This document shows, piece by piece, positions 50,401-62,200 of a stretch of DNA of 64,000 bases. The notes below the pieces were generated by a model. That model saw only the letters and a list, made by a program, of their open reading frames with translations. It searched no databases and was not told where the DNA came from. The stretch covers positions 1,426,001 to 1,490,000 of the forward strand of contig CM034106.1 in NCBI GenBank assembly GCA_019914945.1. Reading direction: 5' to 3'. The stretch comes from Typha latifolia (Eukaryota; Streptophyta; Magnoliopsida; Poales; Typhaceae). Numbering within the stretch: the stretch's first letter is position 1; every line of letters begins with the position of its first letter. The translations under genes and the position numbers were made by a program.

Positions 50401-53400
50401 TGCATGCCACCTTTTGAGGATCCACCGCTACACCTTCCACTGAGATGATGTAGCCTAAATACTCCACTTATGGTACTCCCCATAGGCACTTAGACTTCTT
50501 GATCTTCAACTGGTTTTGCTTCAACAAATTCAGCACATCTTTCAAATGCCGCCAATGCTTCAATTCAGTCATGCTATACACCAAAATATCATTAAAGAAT
50601 ACCAAGACATACCTTCGCAGTAGAGGCCGAAAAATATCATTCATGAGGCCTTGAAATATAGCTGGAGCATTAGTAAGACCAAAGGGCATCACTCGGAACT
50701 CGTAGTGCCCGTTTGGAGTTCGAAATGCAGTTTTGTGCACATCCGCCGTGAAACACCAAAACCTCCAAATACACGTGTAAACCGCGTGGGTAAATCCCCC
50801 CACGCGGTGTATCACATGACCTGTCAGTACAAGGATTTCACAAGGCACATAACAACACAATTTCACCATAAATAAACTCAATTATAAGAGTCCGGATACA
50901 AGTCCACAGGCCACAACAAGCCTTCCAAATATATATCCAAAATACAATGCTAAAGTCCAAAATACAACATCGTCATCATGCCCTCGCAGGGGCTTAACCA
51001 ACCAACAAACCTACTGGAAATGAAAAGCAGCTACTCCTCGCTACCCGTACCTACGTCCCCTAGCTCTAAAAATAATACCACCACGAGGTGGTGAGCTTAC
51101 AGCCCAGCGAGTAGAATCCATACAATCTAAAAAAATAATGAAAACACATGTGTATATCCAATGTATGCCTATACTTGCTAACGATAACGACATGCTTACT
51201 GAAAAGACTTACCACAATTTACTGAATCAATGCAGTCGATAAAGATTACCAGTCACTATCCTGGAACATGCTAGTTCCTAAACGTATCATGATAAGTTCA
51301 CACAGATATATAGCTTGATACAATCTCTTATTCGTACACATCTCAATCATAGGTTTTACATATTATGCATAGCAATAAAATAGCAGTTTAGTCATCTCAG
51401 GCCTACCAAAGCATAAATCATACTTATCATCACTCACTGAGCTATTCATCACACAGGGTAAATACTCTCAAGAAATAATCATCCATCATATAATCATCCT
51501 TTGAGGGGGGATATATACACATCTAGCGGTAATGTCACATACACGTATATGGCGACACTACATGTGACCGGTTGTCTGTGGCCATCAGACTAAGGACCCC
51601 AGTCGTAAGCCCGTATCTCACTCTCTCTAAATCATCACCGCTCTCAGCGGGAGAATCAGGAGCCCTTGGCTCATCCACAGACGCCCTAACCCTGCGTCGT
51701 CGGGTACCGCTAGAGTTATATCTCCGCCTCACAATCATATTCTTCTATCATCATAATCTAGTCCTAACTATGCAGTATAACTACCTAAATGCCATACAGG
51801 CTTCCCGACCTCAGGTATAGGCCGCTAATAGTATAGTTATATAAGATACACTCTACCCTTAACCCTGGGCTGAGTGAGTAAGGGTACTGCATAGTCAGAA
51901 TTCGACTACTAATAATAGGTGGAAGTGGTGCAGTGTCTATGAGTGTATAAAGCATGTTATAGTCATCATGATCATTACATTCTATATTCACAGCAATCAT
52001 ACATCTATGCAATAGTATACCATACAGGACACATGTAAAGCATTATCGCACTAATGTTTATGCTACATTAACATTCTCATAATGTTATGATGAGCAAGTT
52101 ATCAATAACCACATATGCAAGGATATAACATGGTGTACTAACTGCATGCATTAATACTGACATTTCCTACAGTGTCATGACATGTATAATGACTGTAATT
52201 ATGTTATTCTAGATTTGTATAACTCTACTCGCCTGGGGGGTGTCTCCACAGTATGGTATCAGTTAGCCGACTCCTCCGGAAGCCCAAAATCCTCCTCACG
52301 CGGTGTCGAACTAATAGAATTAATTATCTTACTAGCGTATTTATGGTTGGCAATTACATGAGTCAAGGGTTTCCTAGGGCGAGTCTTATGTTATCCTAAA
52401 ATTCACATGATACTAAATTATCATTACGAGGGATCAGGCTAATTAAATCAGGTGAAAAAGATAAACAGGGTTATAGGGTCCAAATGGCCCCAAATGGGCT
52501 AGGCTAGAGGCAATGGGTAGGCTCAAACCCAACCCAAAAAGCAAAAGGGCCTTGGTGGGCTGGGTGCCCAGCCACAGCCCACCAAGGTTGGGATAGTGGG
52601 CTGCAGACTACAGCCCACCCAACATTGGGCTAATGGGCTGCAGCCTGCAGCCCACTCGAGTCTAGGTGGGCTGCGGCCTGCAGCCCACCCAGACCGAGCT
52701 GGTGGGCTGCGGTCTGCAGCCCACCCGAGTCCAAGACCAGGTGGGCTGCGGCCTGCAACCCACCCGAAACCACTCCAGGTGGGCTGCGGCCTGCAGCCCA
52801 CCCGAAACCACACTAGGTGGGCTGCGGCCTACAGCCCACCAACACCTATCTCCCACCCTCATTTCTTTCGGGGGAGGGAGACAGAAGGGAGGCGGAAAGC
52901 CCGAGGGGCTGCGATGCTGGCGGCGCGGCACGAGGCCGACGATGCCGGCAGCACAGCACGGGGCCGGCGGTGGCGCAGCACGAGGCCGAGGAGAGGAAGA
53001 AAAAGGCGAGAAAGGAAGGAGGGGAGGAAGGCTTACCGGAGGAGCGGGGGGGGCAAGCTTGAAGGCTCTCGGTCCGGGCTCCGTCGGCACCAGCATCGGC
53101 AACCCGAGAGAGAAAAGGAAGAGGGGTAGTGAGGTGGAGAAGAGAATGAAGGGGGCTGCGGGATGCGGGATGGCTGCGGTGAGGGGGAAGAGATGAGAGA
53201 GATGGGGAAGGTGGCGTGCACGGCAAAGGAGAGGGAAGAAGAAGGAGAAGGGAAGACGGGGTGCGCAGGCTTCCGTGACGCACGCGCTCGGCGCGTGCGT
53301 CGGGATTTTTTTTTTTTTTTTGGGTGTTACACGCCGGGTGAACTCTAATTTGATGATATCCGGCCATCAAATCAAGCTTGTTGAATATGGTCACCCCTAC

Positions 53401-56400
53401 AAGCTCGTCCAATAGCTCCTCTATAATTGGAATAGAATATCGGTCCTTTACGGTAATAGCGTTTAGTGCCCGATAGTCGACACAAAAATGCCATGTCTCG
53501 TCTTTCTTTCGCACCAATAGCACGGGCGATGAGTAAGAGCTATGACTTGGTTGTAGGAGGTCTTGCTCCAATATTTCGACTACCATTTTGGAGATAACTT
53601 CATTTTGCACATGTGGATACCGATATGGCCTCATGTTCGTCGGTGCAGCCCCAGGCACAATCTCTATGCGATGGTCCGTCGTTCGCCTTAGTGGCAATGA
53701 TACCATATTGGAGATAACTCCTTGTTGATGTCATCTTTCTTGTTTCCACCATTAATGGAGGTCTGAGGTTCGTTCGACTCTGATACCAATGATAGGTTTC
53801 TCTAGTACCAAACTGATAGGCTCTGATACCAATGATAGGTCACAGAACAATTCCTTTAAGATCTGGATTATTTGTAGGAAGCATCCGCACAATCGAGGGA
53901 AAATATTCACCAAATATTCTCTCATAGTCAGAAAATTATGAAACCAAGTGGAATCAATCCGTAACTCCCTGATCTACGTTTTTCATATTTAACCCTTCGC
54001 AGATTCGAATTATAACTGGAATGAAAGTACGATTTAGTGCGGATAATGGTGGTGGTGACGGGTGGAGTGGAAGTTAGGGTTTTGGATGATAATGGAGATG
54101 AGGGTAGATGGGTGGTGTTGTTTAAGGGATATAGACGAAGGGGAAGAAGTGATCGAAATCCCAAAAAAGAGGGAGGATTCAATAGACGAAGGAGATTAGA
54201 AGTTATGAGAGACTTTGCCAATGGTAGAGGTGGTAGGTTGGTGAAGAGGGAGGAGAAAGATTAGGGTAGAGAGAATAGAGAGAAGATAGGAGGCAAGAAA
54301 TCAATAATCCCAATAGCATAATAAATTTGGTTATCATCCATACCTTTATAGAGGCTAGCCAACAAGCCCTAATAACAATAACTAATCTAATCCTAGTGGA
54401 ATCCCGCCGATCGCGTTCGTACGCGCCCGATCACGTTCGAACGCATATTTTGCGTTCTCTGTTTTGTGAACCCTGATGCAGGCGTTCGCAAGTGTGTTCG
54501 AACACGACTCCTTCCGCGTTTGAATGCGACTTATAGAAATTTTATTTTAATAAAAATAAACAACTAATGCAATAAGAAAACACCTTGTTAGAACAAGGTG
54601 TATCAAAATTATATCTGCTGAAACAACTAATGCAATAAGAAAACACCTTGTTAGAACAAGGTGTATCAAAATTATATCTGCCCAACTGGATGATTTGATT
54701 TCAAGAAAATTTTGTTTATTTTGATTTCCTTCTTTGTAAATCACATACCTGTGAACTTAAATAGAATAATAGCTGATGAACTTTAATTATGTTGCTGTTC
54801 TGATAAATCATGATTACATACTTTTCATAGTTCATGAGACATATCCTCCAATGGTATTTAAAAAGTACTTAAATTGTCATAAAACAAGAGGAGCATATGA
54901 CAAAATACAAGGGAAAATGGTGGAAGTAGAAGAGAAAGGAAAATTAGGGAAATGTAAGAAGCTACTTAGCTAATCTCATGGCAACAATAGTAATACACTT
55001 GCAAGTCATATTGCCCAGGCCATCCATCACCTCTGTAGATGATGGACTCTTCAATGTATGCAAGTATTCTTAGCAATAGAATGGATTGTCAGAGCCTTGT
55101 CACTAGGTGCACTCCCAAAATCAAGGTAGCTGTAGTCACTTATGAGTTGTGACTGGCTGTTAGACTAGAAGTACGTACAGAAACTAAAGCATGAGCAGGC
55201 AGCAATCTATGAGGGCCATCAGAGGCAGTGATAGCAGATCTGCAACAGCAACTGCCCCTACCATTTTGGATATAGCAACAAGCCAACAATAGCCACAGAC
55301 AGTGCCACCACCACCTCATGAAGGGAAAGAAGACATGAATAATAATAAAAACAAAAATCCAGCCTCTTAGTAAGAGTTCACAACCATTACGTGTTGTATC
55401 CATCATGAAGATTTGTGCATTAGAAGCACTCCCTCTTCTAGCAAAGAATTCTAAAAGCTATCTATATCATTGCAAATGCTCATTAGTGTGTTTTTTATAG
55501 TATAGAGATTGAACCTCCATAGCTGAAAGCACTGTAAAAGTACTATTCAGCTAATTTAAGAGATATCATTGAGTATCCATTTGCGTAATTTGGTCTTTAA
55601 TGAATCAAATAGATGAAAAGTAGGACATAGTTGTATCTTTCCTGAGGAGAAGAAAATAACTCATCTCTTTTCTGATCCACTAGCTGTTTTGTGGAAAGCA
55701 AGAAAAATTACATAAAGAAGTACTGGACTAATACAAGGAATTTCTGATACATGTTTTAAATTGGTAACACCATGATGCACCTAATATGGAATGTCCCAAT
55801 GAAGTTTCAGTTTGTTATGAAATAAAAATGTGATATGTTGCCTTAAGAGAGGAAAGCCCATCGCTTTCTTCCTTTGAATCATTTTTTTCCACATGTTGTA
55901 GTAAAGACTTGAGAGCAGTGAGTCATCCTCTTATCTGTTTTCGTAGGATTTCTATGCAGAGATAGATGATTCCAGTAAAATATGTCATGTTTTCTTCTAT
56001 ACTTCTTCCTTCATATGTCATATTAATACTCCAGGTCTTGGGAAACAAATGAAGTGTTCGATCTTTGTTGTTATCATCCTGTTAAATCAAATTTCTTTTT
56101 CCTAATTTGCTTCTTTGTGTGATGACGATGATGAAGAAAATCTGCAATTTGCTAAAGGCATCTTAAAGTTTGCTTGTTTTGATCTTATCCTAGCTCCCAT
56201 ACCTGTTTGAAGATGCTAGGATAAGTGGATAACTTCTTCTTTGACAGTGGGAAGCAGCAGGATCAACTCCAAATTACAAAATGTGCTGACTGTTCTGACT
56301 CCGCTCATGCATCAGCAGGCTTTCCTATTAAAGCAATATCTAGAACATTCATGGCAACAGGCATGTGCGAGAAAGTATCTTATTCAAAAATCATAAGTTC

Positions 56401-59165
56401 TTAAAGTTGGCTTTCTTTTTGTCTCTGACCTTGAATCTTTGCTTTGGTTCTTATGGTTGTTCCCAGTTAGGTTGAGTTAAAGTTGGCTTTCTTTTTGTCT
56501 CTGACCTTGAATCTTTGTTTCAGTTCTTATGGGTGTTCCCAGTTAGGTTGAGTTAAAGTTGGCTTTCTTTTTGTCTCTGACCTTGAATCTTTGTTTCGGT
56601 TCTTATGGCTGTTCCCAGTTAGGTTGAGTCTCAGCTAAACACTCGCTAGAAATATTCAACAAAGTTATAAAATTAGTTAGATTGGGAAAGCAAGAAAGAT
56701 TTTTCTTTCTCGTGATGTTTCTGTTATTCATTTTTGGTTTACTGTTCCTTGTATTTCCACAGGGCAAGGCCATAAAAAACCGGCATTTAGAAAAACCTAT
56801 TACATTATTCAATAGAATGCAATCTCTTTCCATTTTGAGTGCTGCTGGAGTAGGATACATGTTTAAATATGTATGCATCTGTATTATGATGAAAATATAG
56901 GTGGTGGGTTTATAAAATCTTAAGTGGAGAATGGAATTTATTGTGAGGTTAAAATACTAAATCAATCTCTGTGGTTTGAATCTTTTTAAAATTGGTCCTG
57001 CGGTTTAATTTTTATAATGTCAACCTTGTGGTATGCAATTTAACTCCTTGAGGTTTCATTTTTGTAGAAGTGTTCCTTGGGATGTCCAATATGTTTTGAC
57101 TTTTGAGTTAGTCCTTGTGTTCTTTATAGGTTAAGGTTAAAGTTAAGGTTAATGGGTGTGATTTAGATTTTTGAAAAGGTAGCAAACCAGAAGAATTTAT
57201 TTTATACTATGCTAAATCATAGGGATCTTTTGCAGATATTAAACCATAGGGATCTAATCTATAAAGTTCAAGACAACAAGGGCCTTTTTTATAAAATTGA
57301 AAGTATATGGATTGATTTTATAAACTTGAAGGCCACAGGGGCTTATTTAGTATTTTCCAATTATTGTGACTACCAAAACTATTGTTATTGCTACTAGTAT
57401 TAAAATGGAAAAGTATGGAAGCATGCTACACGTATCCATGAAGTATCCAATGACTATTTGATCTAAGGATACACCTATTGTCACAACCCAAAATAGGGAT
57501 CATGACCGGCCATGCATCTCAATATGCTTGAGATACACGAAGCCTTATTAGTACTTTCTACGTGTACGATGGCAAAATAAATAAATAAAATAAAATTCTG
57601 CTTTATTAAATTTAAACTAATTATAATAAACATAAAACAATGTTAATGTTTTATAGTCTCTAAATAAAATAAATAAAACTTTTAATCTAAAGCATAAAAT
57701 CCAAAATAGCGAAAAAGTAAATAGGTGAATCCTAAGTGGAGGTGGAGTCTGAGTACATCTCGCTCAGTCGCCCCGCTGGCTATTACCTGAGATAGATAAA
57801 TAAATACAAAAAAAAGAATCCATGAGCCAACAACTATAGCTCAGTGAGTGGAATCCACTCGAAAACTAAATAAATTTTTAATCATAATAATACTGAATAA
57901 AATTAAACTAAAAATAACAATATCCATAACAATATGTAATAGGCATGCTCTTTAAATAATAACAATGATAATAATAGAGAGAGTCACGATTTGTAATCTT
58001 GCACGGTTTCAACATATTAACATCTTTTCAATATTTATACTGTCATATGTCTCAATGGGTCTAAACCTTGTGGATCCACATCAACTAGAAGTCACCTCGA
58101 GATGATGCTTGGGACTTTTCTTCATAGCTGATCTGGTTAGGGTTATCAGATGGTATCACTATGTAATCAGCACACTCTATCTTTTCCACTTACCGTTAAG
58201 AGAAGTTAGAGTCACCTAGGAAATTTTTCATTCATCCTAGGACTGTTCCTTAACCCCGCCAGAGTCACCTAAGAAAGTCCCCGCAGTGATCTAATTTAAG
58301 ACTTTCCCCTGAACTTCCAGATAAACTTGAGTCACCACAGAAAATCGCAAGTTATTTATACCGGGACTGTTCTCTAAGTCGTACCAATACTAGTCTCATT
58401 TTTTTTCTTTTCACAAATTTCAATATTTGCACGAAGTATGGTGATGCACTGAGTATAATAATTAAATGCACACAGAAAATATAATAATTAAATTTACGCA
58501 CGTACCGATGAAATAAATAGATTTGCACACAGAAATTATAACAATTAAATTTTTGCACATAAGGGTGAAATAAATAATTTGCACACAGAAAATTTACATG
58601 GTCTGACAAAGGTACGAAAATATAATAAAATAAATATGTGAGTGAACCCACTCACCTGAATCTAGGCAAGACAACCAAAATTTCAAATCTCTAGCTCACG
58701 TACTAAAAATCACCACCTTAAATAATAAATAATAATAAAAAATTTAATTTGAATAATATCAATATTTTTAAAAATTTTAAAAACTAAAAAGAACTAAAAT
58801 GGGTTTAATTTACCCATTGGATTGGGCTAGGCTACTGCTGGCCCGGCCCATTCCAAAAAATGAAGCTAATCGAGCTGGGCCAAAGCCCAGCCAAAAGAAA
58901 CTAATCGGGCTAGGCCAAGGCCTAGCCGAGAAGATAGATTAGGCTGCAGTTTAGCCCGCAGCCCATCCAATTTAATTGGTTCGAGTCGGGTCTATAGTTC
59001 CGAAATCCAAACCCGAACCCAAATTTAAAAGAAAAAGGGGTTGGCTCGGGTTAAACCCGAGCCCAACCCACTCCTTTTTCTCCCTTCTCTCGTCCAACGC
59101 GAGGAAGGGAAGAAAATTAGAGAGAGTGGCTGCCGGTGACTCTGCTGGCGGCGGGTCACGACCGG

Positions 59166-59204
<39 letters not shown>

Positions 59205-62200
59205 ATTTCGTAGTCCTCACGAGGTGGAGAATTCACCACCGACGGCCAACGCTGAGGCCGACGTCGATTGGAGCCACGAGGGCTCCCTAGAAGACATTAC
59301 TGACCTGGGCTTGGAGCACGAAGCTTCCGGTGACGATGCGGTTGCGACCCGAAGCTGCCGGCCGGCCTGATTTGCCGACGAAGCCGAATTCCACGAATTA
59401 GGTATTTCTAATTTACCTCTTTAAATTTAAATTAAACTAGAGGGGGCTCACCGGGGAGGAGTGTGGTGGTCCCAATTTCCTCCGGCGATGCTCCGACGGG
59501 CCGAACCCTTGTCGCGATTCCGACGGTGAGAAAAGAAAGAAAACGAAGGAGGAGAAGAAGAAAGCTGGGGGGTTAAGGAGAGAGAGAGAATTAGGATTTA
59601 ATTTATAGATTAGAAGATGATCAAATCTAATCCGATTCGGATTAGATGAAATCCTTTTCTACGCCTCGTTGCGTGCCGGAGAGGGAGAGGGGAGGGGCTG
59701 CACGTGCAGAGCACGTGCACCCTCCTCTCTTAACCCCCAAATATATTTTTTTCTGGTTCTGACACCTATAGTATAGTTGTGCTTCCTAGGAGCTATCTCC
59801 TTGACATCACCTTGGTTTTTCTTACTGGTGATTTGTAAGTTTCCATTCATTTTTCATTTTAATTTGCTAACTCTGGGTAGCTCAGTGGAGGTCATGAGAT
59901 AGGTTAGGATGTTACGATCCAACCACATGGGTTAAGTCGAGTCGAGTCGAGTCTATTTATTTTTTAATTATTTCATGATGTAAGCCTTTTAGGAAAGTCT
60001 AATTTAGTCATGTGAGTCATTAAAATAAGTCTGAATAAGTCATAACAACCCTTAAGGCAAGTCTAGTTAAGGCAAGTCTAAATAAGTCACAACAACTATT
60101 AAGGCAAGTCTAATTAAGTCAAGTAAGCCTTTAAAGCAAGTCCAATTAAGTCATGTAAGTCTTTAAGGCAAGTACAATTAAGTCATGTAAGTCTTTAAGG
60201 CAAGTACAATTAAGTCATGTAAGTCTTTAAGGCAAGTCCTAATTCGAGTTGGGTTAGTCTTTAAGGCTAAGTTCGAGTATGACTCATTATACCCCACCTC
60301 TATATATAGAGGACAAAACTTTTTTTGTTATTTATCGAAAAATCCAAGTATCCAAGCATTGAGAATTAATTGAGTTTAGTTATTTTCTTATTACCGTATT
60401 TACTGTTTTATCGTAGTTGTTAGATCGTTTTACCTTTCTAGGGGTAGATCATAGTCGTAGATCCGCTAAAGCTTCCAAACCCTAACCACCTCCTACCTCC
60501 AGCAGCCACCCTACAATATGGCTATCCACCACCATCCTTGGCCATCCGCCACCTTTCGACGACCGCCACAACGTTGGGTATTTACCATTCTGCCCTCTCT
60601 GATTTATCTCTATTATTTTATTTTTAACTTTTCATCCCGACCTTCAATTTAGGTGAAACTATATCCATTAGAACCCTAACTCACGAAGCTATCTCTATAT
60701 AAATTTTCATAATCATTCTACAGACGGATCGTTCGAAATCTCGTCTGTAACAATGAACAATGGAGGGGGAGGAAAACGAAATGGGTAATATAATCACTTC
60801 TTGAGCCTTATGTAAGTGGAACTCTTTTCACTGTCAATATTTTAGAAAAGTTTAATGCAAAAAGGAAGTTGCGAAAATAACAGCTCAATGAGGCAGTCAA
60901 AAGTTTTTCCTTCTCCAGATTCTATTTTTATGATAAATAGAAAATGGAAAAAGTACTGATGTGAATCCATCTTAAGTTGACCTATATCATCGGAACCTAA
61001 GATTGTAAATTCATCCAAATCTTTATTTAAGTTTATAATAGTAAAATCATTTTGTTAAATTTGTTGCCCTAAATAAATTACAAAATAAAGTAGCCTGTCA
61101 TGGTTAGCTACTGTCTGCTGAAGCTATGAATTCACCATTATTTTAATCTGATTACTAAGATTGAGATATTCAAGTTTGAATCCTGATTATGGGTTAGTTC
61201 CTGTATAAAAGTAAAAGTCTTCGTATTTTGGTTTTGGAGTTCCAAACTTTAAGCATAATTTCATAATGTTTAGTTAATAAATTATTTATGTTAATGAACA
61301 AGAAAACATTATTGACTCAGTCATTTAATTTGAATTAGCTAGTCCAGCTTCCAATGGTAATATTCTGGATGAAAATGTACAAGCTCCAGTGGTACATCAA
61401 AAAGGGTGCTTTAAAGTGACAGCCAAGAATGATGAGTTACACCAGGTAAGCTTCATACTATGATTTCACTTATAATTTATGTGATAATGATTTTATTCTT
61501 TTCCATTAAGACTCATTCATCCAGCAGTTTACCAACAAAGTCATTGTATGTATTCTTGTTATACATTATCATGTACTTCAGATTTCCCAGCTGTACGTGG
61601 AATTTGCTATTTTTCTTTCTATGACTGCAAGCATTACTGACATTAGTTGTGAGCATGAAGTGTGGAGTAACTACTATAAGATGGATCTGGAGAGAGGAGA
61701 TGTGTCCAATCTTACCCTCGTTCCCATTTTCCAAGGAAGATGCTTCCAATAATTGAAACCGTGACCTCTTGGATGAGAGGCCTTACTGTCAATTAATGCA
61801 ATAGGGATATAATTCATGAATTTGTGTGTGTGGGTGCAATTTATATTATATAGAGGTATGGACCAAACTCACCCACTGCTACCTCTAATGGCAGTATTGC
61901 AGAAAAGGAATTGTTTAGTTAGTATGTATAATTGCAGAACATTTTAATTGTACATACTTTTTCATATAATGTGGTGCAAAAGGTGCGCTGATCAATTTCA
62001 GACTTTTGATATGCACAACATCTGCTTTTTTCTTTGCACTTTCTCTCTGATATAGCATCATCAAAAACATGCAATGAGAACATTCATAAAAAGTTTCACT
62101 GTTCTTTGTACAGATGGAAAAATCAGACAGAAGTGAAATGGAACTATTGAAGGATATTGCTGATCTGCAGTGGAGGTTAATACTTAGTATGATGAACTTA

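Larger units (their letters stand above)
48083..53706 (-). pseudogene. Decayed gypsy pol (reverse transcriptase, RNase H, integrase)
   Basis: RT part A (53706 to about 53337) carries [20 protein letters not shown] and [19 protein letters not shown] part B (about 50743-50468) carries [16 protein letters not shown] and the active-site block, which reads FFNDILVYS where functional elements have xDD, so the first catalytic Asp of the pair is Asn. RNase H (about 50467-49901) is split by a stop. Integrase (49900 to about 49096) keeps the zinc-binding HH-CC region in altered form ([12 protein letters not shown], with DYEVYQRAK replacing a CxxC) and HPETDGQ. The integrase C-terminal part is at 48481-48083. 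Frames are broken between pieces by stops, a 2.6-kb solo LTR and a hAT MITE. It is not functional. Confidence 0.9.
46972..54605 (-). mobile_element. Ty3/gypsy LTR retrotransposon, defective, in kinase intron 12
   Basis: Two LTRs, 46972-47838 (3' LTR) and 53790-54605 (5' LTR), flank a pol remnant on the minus strand. Both LTRs run TGATAGG...GTGTATCA. A 5-base target duplication AAATT lies at 46967-46971 and 54606-54610. A primer site matching the initiator-tRNA-Met type (TGGTATCAGAG on the minus strand) is at 53777-53788, and a polypurine tract precedes the 3' LTR. Pol order RT, RNase H, integrase identifies Ty3/gypsy. Gag and protease are missing altogether. Two younger insertions interrupt pol. 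The element cannot move by itself. Confidence 0.93.

Noticed and set aside
52551..52841. CRISPR-like regularly spaced repeats
   Set aside because: The context is a plant LTR, repeats are themselves palindromic with short variable spacers of about 10-15 bases, and no cas genes are present.
52596..53196. Several long open frames on both strands with [12 protein letters not shown] repeats
   Set aside because: They lie over the palindrome array and GC-rich part of a solo LTR. Repetition with no stops follows from base composition.
46981..54600. Separate genes for each pol-like open frame
   Set aside because: They are pieces of a single gypsy pol, in RT, RNase H, integrase order, bounded by paired LTRs and a target duplication.
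58976..59290. Open frame with a Ser-Leu run, apparent protein gene
   Set aside because: Inside the solo LTR, with the CT microsatellite keeping the frame open.
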